Assembly (NCBI GenBank): GCA_003344405.1 | Contig: NOWV01000121.1 | Span: 1 to 64,000, forward strand | Length of the DNA stretch: 64,000 nucleotides | Direction: 5' to 3' | Origin: Trichoplax sp. H2 | Lineage: Eukaryota; Placozoa; Uniplacotomia; Trichoplacea | Shown: piece by piece, positions 14,301 to 25,800 of the stretch | Layout: every line of letters starts with the position of its first letter | How positions within the stretch are numbered: position 1 is the stretch's first letter | Made by a program: the position numbers and the translations under genes | The notes under the pieces: generated by a model | Databases searched by the model: none | Told to the model about the DNA's origin: nothing | What the model saw: only the letters and a program-made list of their open reading frames with translations

Positions 14301-17300
14301 TGAAGACAGAAAATTTTTCACAATTATTTTTGGTTTACGTAAAGAATCAAAGAGTATCCTTTTATTCCCACAATAATATCTATTTCTTTATTATTTCAAT
14401 GCATGCAAGTACTAACATTTCCGAGATTTTATTAATAATTAAGTACATATAACAAGGAACTGTACATTTCTGTTATTATATTAGACTAGTACCACGTTAA
14501 TAATTTCACTTGCAACGCACAATACAATTTCCGTTTGCTGCCTAAGTACCCTACTAGCTAAAAGCTCTTACATTTAATAAAATTTGAGTAATAATACTAA
14601 TATTTCATTTTTAATTTTTCAAGGGCTCGTGCATGCTTAGAATGATAGAACAATTCATGGGTAGAGAAAAGTTTTTCAAAGGAGTTAATCTATATTTAAA
14701 TAAGTTTAAATATAATGCTGCTTTTGGTGCTGATTTATGGAATTCCCTAAGTCAGGTAATTGGGAATATGATATCAAGCAGCGATATTGCTGATCGATAG
14801 CAACAGCTAACTATAAATATTAGAATCATTACTTTCGGTAGTTCCTATATAACAATCGAGGTTCTATTTCATTATTAGGTAACACATTATGATATCAATT
14901 CAATCATGAAGCCTTGGATACATAAGATTGGATTTCCCATTATCACGGCGTTAGTAGACCGAAATCGACATAAAGTAACCTTTTCCGTTTCGTTATATCC
15001 ACAAAAACGTAAAGTTCAGCAGAATTCCATAGATACAAAGAATAGGTAATCAACATAATTTTATATTTCAGTTCTTAATAAGCTAGAAAATAGTCTATTT
15101 TAATTCTTTATATGGAAAATTAAATACGACCATATTCGGATCCATTGCTTGTATTAATCTGTATATAAGGATAACTGTATTGTATGCTTAATATCTTATA
15201 ATAGCATAAATTAAGATCAAGATATCTAATTTATAATATATTCTTTATCGATAGCCGTATGTGCATATTTTTCTGTGATTTTCGATATTTGCTCCTTCAA
15301 TTATACTAATAAAATCCCTTGAATTTTCTTCGGGATTCATTATGATTAACATTTAATAGTGAGATAGACCGTCAGATACCTTTCACCTTCAGAACGAACA
15401 TGGTACACAATGGAAAGTTTTTAATTAAACGTTCTGCGGGTAAGACTACACGTATAGTACCATGTAATTGCAAATGTAGTCTTTTCCGTTCAGAAATTTA
15501 TTAATTTTGAATTCGTTATTAGACTCAATGGCGTTAAAGTCGCCATTTCAATGGTTTAAAGCCAATGTCAACAGTTCCGGATATTACTGTGTAAATTATG
15601 ATCATGATACGTGGAATCAACTTATTCAATTACTGAAAATTGATCATAAGGTAAATGTCCTAATTCTTTACTTTTAACAATTACTTTAACATAATTTCTG
15701 AATGTTCATGAAAAGCAATATATTTTATAGTAGTAATCGTTTTTTCAATTATGTGCTATATTCCATACGTTAGAAATTAAGCCCTTCTGACAGAGCAGAC
15801 CTAATAACCGATTCCTGCGCATTGGCTGAGTTAGTACAAATTTGATACTTTAAAGAGGCTATAAAAAGATAATTCTTAGCATGAAAGTAGCAAATATAAT
15901 ATTCAAATAATGACAGGCTGTATCTTTCTTATAGAATTGGCGAGTTAAATATTAATATTTTCTTCGGTACAACGGAATATCTTATTCATGAGAAAGATGA
16001 ATTACCACGAGATATGGCATACAATTGCCTGAAAAAAATTCGTTCGTCTTTACAAAGAAAGGCTGATCGAGATAATTTACTAGTAAATAATATCGTAAAA
16101 AGCATGATTTTTACTAATAAATAAAGTTATCATAAGATATAGATTAAGCCAAGAATTCCCTTACATAACATCATCTTAGAAACAATTTATGATGTATACG
16201 CGTATTCTTTTGTTAATTCTCGCCTCCGCTTGCGCTATTAGAAATACATTGCATATCTGAAACTAAAGCCACCGCCCGATTTAGACAAAGATAATCTGGA
16301 AATGGATGATTATAGCTTCCAGTTATCTTCCCAGAATGAGTAAGAATATTTATATGGATAGCCGAAAATATAGCAGAATATATAATAGCCGTTTTATTGA
16401 ATTATTTTCTAAGTTAACATCCGCTAATCGTCAATGTTTTTTACATTACTTTTATTCTATCTAATACATTTACTATAAACACAATAGCTCTTTGAATTTA
16501 AAACTTTATCAATTTAATTGCTAGCCAGTTTGATTGTGCTATATAATAAATTAAGTGCTCTAACCTATCTAGCAATAAGGAAGACAGCTTAGAAAAACAA
16601 TTACTAGCTCTTATTCATGATGGAACACCAGCTAATTGGTACAGCTTATTTTACCAGTATAAAATGTCAAAGAGGAATTGGGAAAAAATTTCTATGATTA
16701 AAGCTCTGGCATCAACTCCTCATCAATTCTTAATTAAGAGGTGAATAACCACCATAACAATTATCCTTATGTCAGCTTACAATATATTATTAGCTTATAT
16801 CTAGAAAACTAATACAGGTACATAACGGTTGATTCATTTTATATCTAGCCTATTAGAGCTCAGTCTTACCAATAAAGAGCTGTCTCCTAGTGATCTAAAA
16901 GATATACTAGTAGCAATTAGCCGGAATAGGATTCATAGAAAAAGCCTTTTGAACTTCATGACAGAGAATTGGAAACAATTGGCTGAGAGGTAATTTAGGA
17001 GATAAATGTTTATAAAATAATTGGTAAGCAAGAAAGCGATTTTTATGGTAATGAGATACTTTAACGCTTTATGCAATCACGATCAAATTTTTTCTAAATT
17101 AGGTCATCTCCAGTAACCATGAAACTGATACTAGATGATCTTGTTCAACAACCTGAAATACACGATAATACACTTGAGGTAATTCAAATAAGATTAATTA
17201 TAATCATTCTATAAATGTCAGCAAAGTGACAGAAAGTTAGGTTAGTAATATTATCAAACTGAGATTTATGAATTTTTATGCATGAATATGTTTCATTCTA

Positions 17301-18234
17301 AATTTTAGTTAAATTAAGCTCCATAGTCTAATATTCCCTCTCTCTGGCTTTCATTTAACAATCCTTATATTTCTTTCGCAGCAATAACTGTATTAGCTCT
17401 CCAAATTAATAATATTTGCATAACCAGTAAACTTAGATTGTACAGTGATGTTGTTTTATTCATCAATCTAGATATCGTTATGTAAATTTCAGCGCATTAA
17501 GATACTTTGCCAGAGTGTGGATTACCGTAATCAGTATGGTGCTGAGTTGCTTTAAAATACTAGTGGAAAAAATTTGCTGAGTAACTCATATATTTGATCA
17601 TAGTAGTCTGCCCTACTATAGCTAGATTGTTACAGTTATTATATAATGTATAGTTTAAAATGTTATCTACCATACTCTCTTTTATTATTTTATGACTGTT
17701 TACATGTTAATCTACCGTAATGAACGTCCATTGCATACGATTTACAGTATACAACACCGAGCCTGCTTTCTTATTGAAAAACCCTGAGTGTAAATATCTG
17801 GTTACCGTTAAACCTATCCCTAATTTATGTTATCTATAAAAGTCTACAAAATAGATCAGTGCTGTCTACATTAGCTTATTTGCGATTGAAATACTCGTAT
17901 TACTTACTAGTGATTACTTTATTCTTTAGAGCATAAATATTTTATCGTCGTATCGTATATTTTCCCTGGTTATACACGTACTTTAGATCTAATGAATAGC
18001 CGCATCGGCATCAATAATATAATTTCTCTCAAATTTACACACTATTCTTATAATGTAACATAGGTTAGAGATTTTATCCAACTTCATAGCATCGTCTTCC
18101 AGGAAGCACTTCAAAATGACTCCGATGAGAGGGAAAACTTTAAATTTTCTTTAACCAAAATAAATTCTAATAGAGCAAGTCATTGGCTTCGAAAAAAAAT
18201 TGAAAAACTAAAAAATGAAGGAATATTTAATTGA
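11302..18234 (+). CDS. M1 family membrane aminopeptidase (aminopeptidase N-like), copy 2
   Basis: Type II membrane zinc aminopeptidase, paralogue of the gene just upstream. Exons: 11302-11966, 12266-12539, 12932-13052, 13272-13420, 13597-13710, 13853-13987, 14624-14755, 14879-15045, 15360-15475, 15523-15650, 15774-15829, 15935-16094, 16242-16339, 16573-16740, 16849-16989, 17103-17178, 18064-18234; in frame, about 956 aa. The first in-frame ATG is at 11302; the frame is open upstream but has no ATG. Membrane anchor at about 43-65. The loop reads SAMEN (364-368), with Ser replacing the first Gly of GAMEN. Zinc site HEIAH (398-402), Glu421 (KEGF) and Tyr484 (IIYQK) are intact. The residues after the zinc histidine are HWVGD where the other two copies have QWFGN. 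Most exon lengths equal those of copy 1 exactly. It has no counterpart of exon 14 of copy 3. The odd active-site flanks suggest a shifted substrate preference; this is inference. Confidence 0.9.
12534..12890. repeat. Diverged tandem duplication spanning a splice donor
   Basis: Two direct copies with a period of about 181 bp, roughly 12534-12714 and 12715-12890, lie in intron 2 of aminopeptidase copy 2. Each copy begins ATCAAGGTAAAT, which in the first copy is the real 3' end of exon 2 plus its donor site. The second copy therefore carries a decoy exon end and donor at 12715-12722. The copies differ by scattered substitutions and small indels, so the event is not recent. Confidence 0.75.
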
Positions 18235-20577
18235 GATTTTTTTATTAAATAATGGAAATGATCGACTATAAATTCTTATATTAAGTTCTGTTATTGCCCG
18301 ACATTAGATCGGTCAGGATATTTAATTCATGATACAATTTCAGCTGAACATTTATCTTTATTATAATTTCAGCAATCTACATTTTATTTTAGCCACAGGT
18401 TGTTTATACAGCAGTAACGTTCTCCCTCAACTTTTATTTTAAATTATAGAATAAGATAGGTACACTACAGTATATTGTATATTTGCTTAGCCTTTGAATA
18501 AAGGACGGCTTTTTGAATTAACCCTATTATTAGGAATAGTATCATTTTGTGGGTTTTAATAATCATTCATTTCTAAGTTACATATTATCTTATGTAAATA
18601 TATTTGCTTGCAATTAGATTTATAGATTGCACTTACCTTTAGAACAGTAATGATGTATCTATAAAGATGCTAACCCTCCAAATAAGCTCTATAATAGCAT
18701 CCATTTCCATCGATTAATTAAAATAGTAGTGGGAATACGCAATCTTTTTAATCTAGAACCTATTAACTCGCGAACGAATGCTACCGTTGATCGTCAGTTG
18801 CAGTTCTCACACTATTACTACTCGTCTTTCAATTTATAGTCCAGTAGCATTGACAAAATTTATTATATACTAGAATACCGGTCGGAAATTACAGGAATAT
18901 ATCACGTTTTGATCGCAAATGTAGTATCAGAACTAATGGTATTATTTGTCTTTTATTATATCGAATAAAAGTCTTACCAATACAATAATGACTGTATTTG
19001 AAATATTAAATCATAAATGATCTAAACACAAGCATAAATTTCTTAGTTTGAAGATTCCTTGTTTCACGGTATGCACTGTACTTTATTTTATTAATATCGA
19101 GTAAAATTTCCAATGTGTACTTAAAATAGATCATCTTGAAGGCAATTCGATTCGTATCTTAATAATCGAGTATTTAGATTTCTGACAGTCCCTAAAATGT
19201 CAACAATTGCCTCTAATTAAGGCTAATTTATTTAATTAAATGAACGTTTAACCTTTCCGCTCAAGTGAACGGCCAGAATCTAAAATGTAATATCAATGAC
19301 TGTATAGCGTTGGCAAAGCATCCAATCGCTTCATTGATACCATCTCAAACAAATTATTCTAAAAGCCTTTAACCTAAGAGATATTTAGTAGTTGATCTTG
19401 CATTGAGTACGATATCATAGCTATCCCTCAAGATCATCATACAACGTCATCAAAATAGGATTTTCATGATCAGTAAATTGGCAAATACAAGATGTTTCGT
19501 TTTACTAATATTATTTTACGTATATTATATAAAGAACGAGCTACGAGTATGCGAGTTTAAAAATTCCTGGATAAGGTTAACTGTCTTGTCGCAACTCAAC
19601 CCGAAACAGAATTTTAAGGCATAAATTTTGATAGACCAAGTAAAATAAACATTTTAATGGCCTAAAATTTTTTCAATTTTGTTAACTTTCATATTATACA
19701 GTTAGAAACGATAGAGTAGCAATTTTAAGTTTTCTAGTTTTATCATTATACTGTAAGGATTCTTTAAAATCTACCGTAAGAACTTACTTTAATAAAATTT
19801 AATGAATTGAAACACTTATTTCCGTTTAAGTATGTATTAAACTACAAAGAGATACGAAACAAACAGCCCTTCTTTCTCCTTGAACGAATGTATTTATATA
19901 CGAATCCCTCACAGTACAATAACAGATACACCATATGCTAACCGACTATTATCAACTTGTATATTTTAGAGTCTCAAGATTCAGTTTCTTCTACTGTTTA
20001 AAGTTCAGTGATCTGAATTATCCTTTTTTTAAATATTTATGATAGCTTAACGTTCAGTATGACAATAATTAAAACCAAATAATTTTTGAAACAGTAGTCG
20101 CAATCACATTCCTTTCGTGTTCGCTTACATATTGTTTTCCACTTAAACAACTCTATGCAATTTGATATGCCAAAAATTTTTGTGTACAATTATAAGGTAT
20201 ACAAGTGAATCAGTTGGCCGCATGGTAACAACTTCGTTTATTGTCTACGTTAAAATCAACATCGTTACTGATGTAATACAGATATACTAATAACTATACT
20301 TTAATCAAGTTAGATATTGTTCTTCGTATAATATATTAGAATCGACAACTATAGATAATTATCCATTACGTCACGATATCCAATAGTAATATTGAACAAT
20401 AAAATCCAATATCCAGTGGTGTTAAAACAATTTTCAAAGAGATGGTATAATTTTCTATCCATTATACTTGGTACTAGCTATTGCTATAACGAATTTACTC
20501 ATAGCTTTAGTTTTTTAACTAAGTTACTCGATGTTTTAGAATTTCTCTCAAATACTAAATTACAGAAAGCAAGTAGA
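18235..20577. other. Intergenic region, no gene seen
   Basis: AT-rich sequence without a supported exon on either strand. It holds the 3' UTR of aminopeptidase copy 2 and the upstream region of the 66-aa gene. The frame of that gene is open upstream from 20392, but contains no ATG before 20578. A TTACAG just before the start (about 20560-20565) could be a 5'-UTR splice acceptor. Confidence 0.45.
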
Positions 20578-20778
20578 ATGCCTCGTTCAAGCGCAGCTTA
20601 TGTCGTCGTGGATAATATCGCTGATTTTCAGCCAAAATCTGTTTCACGTCGTGAATCAACGGTCCAATTCTCGCCAAATCACACCAAAATGCATTTAATT
20701 ATCGCGTATATTACTGTTGCTTTGACAGTTTCCGTGGTCGTTGGGGTTTTAATTTATCTTTTCCAAAACAAAAAGTAA
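20578..20778 (+). CDS. Small tail-anchored membrane protein, family member 1 (66 aa)
   Basis: I do not recognise this protein in any known family. It has a polar, presumably cytosolic N-terminus of about 38 residues, one hydrophobic span at about 40-62, and a very short charged end (QNKK), the layout of a tail-anchored membrane protein. The 24 residues from His39 align without gaps to the genes at 25675 and 27809. Identical in all three are His1, Leu2, Ala5, Tyr6, Val9, Ala10, Gly18, Leu20 and Leu23 of that block. Its N-terminus also shares an SSxxY...DFxP pattern with the 70-aa member. Codons for identical residues differ between members, which argues for protein-level selection rather than recent DNA copying. 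Single coding exon; ATG at 20578 is the first in the frame. Function unknown. Confidence 0.6.
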   Translation: MPRSSAAYVVVDNIADFQPKSVSRRESTVQFSPNHTKMHLIIAYITVALTVSVVVGVLIYLFQNKK

Positions 20779-23700
20779 TATTAACAAGATTACATAGCAA
20801 AAATATCAATTCGATTGGTAAGTCTATCATTTAAGCCTTTACTGAACAGAGAATATGGCTGATTATTCATCTCTACTAAGATATCAGTTTCTGGATAAAA
20901 ATATAAGTATTTACTTTCAAGTTTAATGAAAACTTGAAAGCAAACTTAGACAATACGAACGGAAAAAAGTTGATGTCTTATCTTTTCGGAAACGTTTATT
21001 CGTAGCATTTGATTTACTTGGATTGTTTATTGTCTACCGATTTTATTTGGCCATATGAATTTTAACCTTTAACTAAACAATTGACATCTGGTGTGTATTA
21101 ATGCACATGCTTGACTATTAAATACTGTACCATAGCACTAGTTAAGATGTGTAGGTCAGGATCGAGAATTTTAAATAAAAATGAAAAATGTTAATGAAAA
21201 CCATCTTGATATCTACACACGACAAAGGCGTTAAGAATGGTGTAGATGATTCACATGATTATAAAATAGAAGTTCAGAAAGTCGCCTGATTTCGAAGAAT
21301 AAATACATTGACGATATTATAATCGTCGAGTTGACAGTATGCGAATTAGATTTCTTTAACAGCAGACAGACATTGGATCCGAAGTTTAAATTGATAAAAT
21401 CAAATTTATTGGAAGCCTGAAATACTCCGTCGTATCAATCTCAAACTGTGAAGGTTCCATTCTAGTACACAGTATAAGAAAAATGCAATCATTTAAAGGA
21501 AATTAATTTATTTCATTTGGTGATAATGTAATCAGGAATGATATCCTTCATAAATATAATAACATTTTAAGATGGTATATTAATTAGGTAATTTTGGTTT
21601 TGAAATCAAAATATATGATCATGTAAGATATGAAGGTTAATTCGCATTGTGATCTCAACTTTGTCTAAATGTGAGTTTTTATTTGTCAATTATAAAATCA
21701 GACATGGAACTTATATCGGTATCGTAATTCTTTTAAGGTGTAAACTTGATAAGAGAGTAACTTAATAAAGCTTCTGTATTACAGCTTATCAGGACGTTCC
21801 ATATTAAATTTAACTCTGTAGTCTTGAGATAACTTAATAAAATAAGTTTTAACCCGTAATTGTTATTATCATTTTTTTGTTTTCTGATATCTGTACACAA
21901 AGTTTACTAATAAAAAACGGTAATTCTTGTTATAGTACTATAATAAATAAATAGTAATGCTTCCATATAAAGCTCTCTGTTATATAAAAATAAGATCTAG
22001 ATTTTTAAAAGCAAGGATATTGGCATGAAACTAATATTGAATTATCATTTAATTTAATAATGATGCGATTTTGTGTATCTTTCATTTGCTGTAAAATGAA
22101 AGTAAAGCTTTTTAAATACTATTTGTGTTACAATACAAATAAATGCTACTTGCATTTAATGTGTGCAATTTTAAAATACTCCATCAAAGGTAGCAATTAG
22201 CGTTCAACTTACGAATAGCTTCGGTTATATTGCTATTCTTTAAGATATTTGATTCTAATGGAAGACGAACTCTGACAAAGATAGTAACAGATTGGCAATC
22301 CTCCTTATATAATATTGTGAATATAAGTGGACAACTCAGAGTAGAAATATTTTATTGTATATCTGAGAAATGTTGTCGAATATTCTAATTACAAATTATT
22401 GATCAATTTCATTGCTAGTCAGAATAAATCGATAGAGATTGATAACCTAAACGGATTTTAGACATAAATTTCTTCTTGCAATTAGTGAAACAATCTCCAC
22501 CGCTATTTGTTATTGTACTGATGTAGATGAGATAATTACTTTAACACTTTGTAAATTTTATAAATAATAGAAACCATTATAATGCTCTTGTTTCAGGTCA
22601 TCACACCTCTCGTTCAATATAAGTTCTTATTACCAGAAAAGTATGTTTCGAAGGTTATATATATACTGATTACAAAACGGTATTGCTATTTCTTGGCTGT
22701 AGAATATTAGTGTTGTCGTATAGCATTTATTACATTTAACTTGTAAACCTAATGTACTCGTATATGGGCTGTAATAGTCTCAGAATATTTTACATGCTCC
22801 TTTCTAGTTGGTTCAATATACCATTTTTAGTGTAAATTATATTGACGATATTACGTGGAAAAAATCAAGAAGCTCCAATCTCGCCCTACAACGTGATATA
22901 ATATCCTCGTACAATATAATACAAGCGTAAATCATCTCTAAATTCTATCTACTTAATAATCTCAATCTTCAAAAGTCTTTGACTTCATAATAAATTAGAA
23001 TTTGGCCACTTTTATTCTCGTCAGCTATATTATTGGTACTTCGTAAATGCATATTAAGTACAATTTACCCCTCTAACTATTAGTTTACCTGGCATGAAGC
23101 ATTCATTTCAACCTGATATACAGTTTGATCAAGAAGTAGTATTACTAAGCTGCTTTTACTTTATTCTGATCCGATCGAAATTGATTGATGCGGATTATAA
23201 TTGCTTGAAAATAAGTCTATCATAACGCTTTATTAATTACGAATCGTATAACAGTATTGCACCGGCCATTACAAGTGATTTAATAACTTTTTAAAGTTTC
23301 ACTCTATTAAAGGATACATTCAATTCGTGCATCCTATCATGGAGTTAAAAAGACTTCAAAGATTTAGAAAGTTTTTTACCATATAGTAGTGGGTAAAATT
23401 TTAAATTACTGAATAATGCAGTCTCATACATTCAATAGTGCATTACTATACTGTACCGTGTAAATGCAGTCATAGATTAGTGTGTGTACTGCATCATCTA
23501 CCATAGTAGTCCATGATCCAAAGTACAATTCAGTAGAGTGATAACCGTGATACTTTGCGTACTTGTTCACTAGCCGAACAAAGTAGAATCTTACTACACT
23601 AATTAATACCAGACAGTCTAGACCTACATCTCGTGATACTTTGCTTACTTATTTACTGACAGTAAGTAGAATATTAAATAATTAATGAATTAAGGTTAGG

Positions 23701-23997
23701 AAGTAAAGTTAATCAACTCTATTATGCAATTGTATCCTATGCTTATGGTCCGTGAGTTGCATGCTAGTCTACATGTACTACTGTAGACTAAGTAGGATAA
23801 CAATCAATCACGATATGCAGATGATTGAGGATCAGGATAAAATAATTATTGCAAATACACACTACGAGATCCCGAGATAGCTACGTAACATGTATATGTA
23901 TTACAGCAAAAGCAACACTATTTAACAGTCTTGAATTTACACTACCTATCTGCAACTACAGTGCTTCATACTATATATGACATGGCTAAAACCCGAT
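20779..23997. other. Intergenic region, no gene seen
   Basis: About 3.2 kb of AT-rich sequence. I looked for further members of the small membrane protein family and for aminopeptidase fragments on both strands and found none. From about 23380 the sequence becomes rich in short TACTGTA/TACAGTA-like words and leads into the tandem repeats that follow. Confidence 0.4.
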
Positions 23998-24175
23998 CTC
24001 GGTTAATATGCATTCAACCTGCTAAAGCCCGAATTGAAGGCAAAAGTATTACAATTTCGGGCTTTAGCCGGTTATTATCTACTGTACTCGGTTAATATGC
24101 ATAATAGCCGGCTAAAGCCCGAATTGAAGGCAAAAGTATTACATCTTCGGGCTTGTGCCAGTTATTATCTACTTT
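23998..24175. repeat. Two tandem 89-bp units, each with an internal hairpin
   Basis: Two copies of an 89-bp unit start at 23998 and 24087. In the first, the 13-bp arm GCTAAAGCCCGAA (24021-24033) pairs perfectly with its inverse at 24056-24068, leaving a loop of about 22 nt; flanking bases extend the stem with one mismatch. In the second unit the left arm is conserved but the right arm has substitutions. The open frame crossing this block is a by-product of the repeat and is not a gene. Confidence 0.75.
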
Positions 24176-24208
24176 ACTTTAGTGTAGTTTACATGCTTAG
24201 TGGTACTG

Positions 24209-24532
24209 CACATATCACACTCGTTTTAGTGTACAGTACAGTATAGTAGATAACTTATTCTCATCCATCAAGGTACTGTGAAAGAAAAAGGCTTAATCTC
24301 CATGCTATTGCATCCCATTTTCCATTACTTTTCATTAGAGACCCTTAGGGTCTGTACTTTTCATAATATGCACATATCACACTCGTTTTAGTGTACAGTA
24401 CAGTATAGTAGATAACTTATTCTCATCCATCAAGGTACTGTGAAAGAAGAAGGCTTAATCTCCATGCTATTGCATCCCATTTTCCATTGCTTTTCATTAG
24501 AGACCCTTAGGGTCTGTACTTTTCATAATATG
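24209..24532. repeat. Two tandem 162-bp repeats
   Basis: The segment 24209-24370 is repeated directly at 24371-24532, and I count only two base differences. Each unit contains the perfect palindrome AGACCCTTAGGGTCT. The near-identity implies a recent duplication or ongoing homogenisation, as in a short satellite. No coding frame is conserved across the units. Confidence 0.85.
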
Positions 24533-25674
24533 AAATAGTCTAATCTTGTAGCACGCCTTCATCACCCCTCGAATAAAGCCTCTTTTAAAGACATATCCTC
24601 TCTTGCTATTCCTTTTCCCTTAGTCCCCTCACTTGCTTACTACCCTCGAATTATAATCATGGTTACTCCTGACCTGCGTGGAGTGCTTCTTTTACTTTTT
24701 GGAGCTAGATATCTGATAGAACTCGTTACATCACTACATACACGTATGTCTTGTAAATATCATACATTCTGCAGTAATAAAATCAGTTCTCTAGCAAGCT
24801 TAGTGAACTCAATAATACTACAGTAATAAAGGTTATGGACAAAAGGTGGTAAAGCTAGTACAGGATTGCAGAGGCTACTTGTATAGCTCACTTTTATCGA
24901 AGTCAGATAGCCACACAAGTTATTATCCCCATCGTCTGGCTATTCCAATAGATTACTAATGCACAAAGAATTGTATACTGCTGAAACCGACCGTACATGT
25001 ACCTGTGACTGATGATTTGTATTACAAATTTCAAAGAGATAAAATAACTCAATACTACAGTAAAAATGAATAGAAATATCAAGAACCAGTTGATTAAAAT
25101 TGCGATGATCTGTAGACGTAAAATTTAAGCCAAAATTGAGAGTAAATGCCTTGAAAGTTTATAGATCTAATTAAAGGCAATATTATAGCTGAACAGCTTG
25201 CAACCGATCTAGAGAGCTTGCTACACCCCTTTACTCCATAGTGTATGGCGATCATAGACTACTAGATGCATTTAGTAATCCATGGTAGCGGGGTAGGAGA
25301 GACAGAGATGGAGAAAGACAATGAAGTCGCTATAGCAACAGTGACATCTTTGTCAGATTGCATAATTTAGTAACTCCGAACGATATTATCCTAATCGTTG
25401 TATCTTCTATAATGTATTGCTCAGTGATTACTGAACAATTGCTTTTTTTAATCAATTCTGGCCACAGTGTAGTGTAGAGCAATTGAAGTCGAATCCTACC
25501 ACAGCGTCCGGATTAGAGATCAAAGTCTTAACATCTTTGAATAGAGAACACGTATCATCAACATTGGCCACTTGTCAAGACTAAAAGTCTTAATTTTCTT
25601 CATCATTTGTAGATGAATGATCCAAGCTCTGTTCGGTAGTGTTTTTTTTTCTTCTACAAATATCGATATCTTAA
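24533..25674. other. Intergenic region, no gene seen
   Basis: No supported exon. A pyrimidine run (about 25640-25655) lies shortly upstream of the 41-aa gene and could be part of a promoter or a splice acceptor tract; nothing more specific can be said. Confidence 0.4.
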
Positions 25675-25800
25675 ATGAAGAACGAACGCATTTATACTAA
25701 ACAATCTCATACTCACTTGATTGTGGCCTACATCATTGTGGCTGTTTTGATTTGTATCATGATAGGCTTACTGGCTAGATTATTTGCTAGACCAGTATAA
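25675..25800 (+). CDS. Tail-anchored micropeptide, family member 2 (41 aa)
   Basis: A 41-codon frame that would fall below most gene-finder cut-offs. About 13 polar residues precede a hydrophobic span at about 15-37, and the protein ends ARPV. The block from His14 aligns without gaps to the genes at 20578 and 27809, keeping the shared His, Leu, Ala-Tyr, Val-Ala, Gly and Leu positions. Leu and Ile dominate the span, so self-association in the membrane is possible, as in SERCA-regulating micropeptides, but there is no sequence match to those and that comparison is only structural. It lacks the N-terminal SSxxY...DFxP pattern of its two paralogues, so it is either a reduced member or the last exon of a spliced gene whose first exon I did not find. 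Confidence 0.5.
   Translation: MKNERIYTKQSHTHLIVAYIIVAVLICIMIGLLARLFARPV

Noticed and set aside
20392-20577. N-terminal extension of the 66-aa membrane protein (open frame from a TTG).
   Set aside because: No ATG is present before 20578, the extension has random AT-rich composition, and the 70-aa paralogue starts at the equivalent SS...Y motif.
24034-24246. 70-codon open frame across the hairpin repeats.
   Set aside because: It is created by the two 89-bp repeat units, and the protein simply repeats itself with the DNA unit.
23998-24532. CRISPR-like array.
   Set aside because: Only two copies of each unit, no unique spacers between repeats, and a clearly eukaryotic context.
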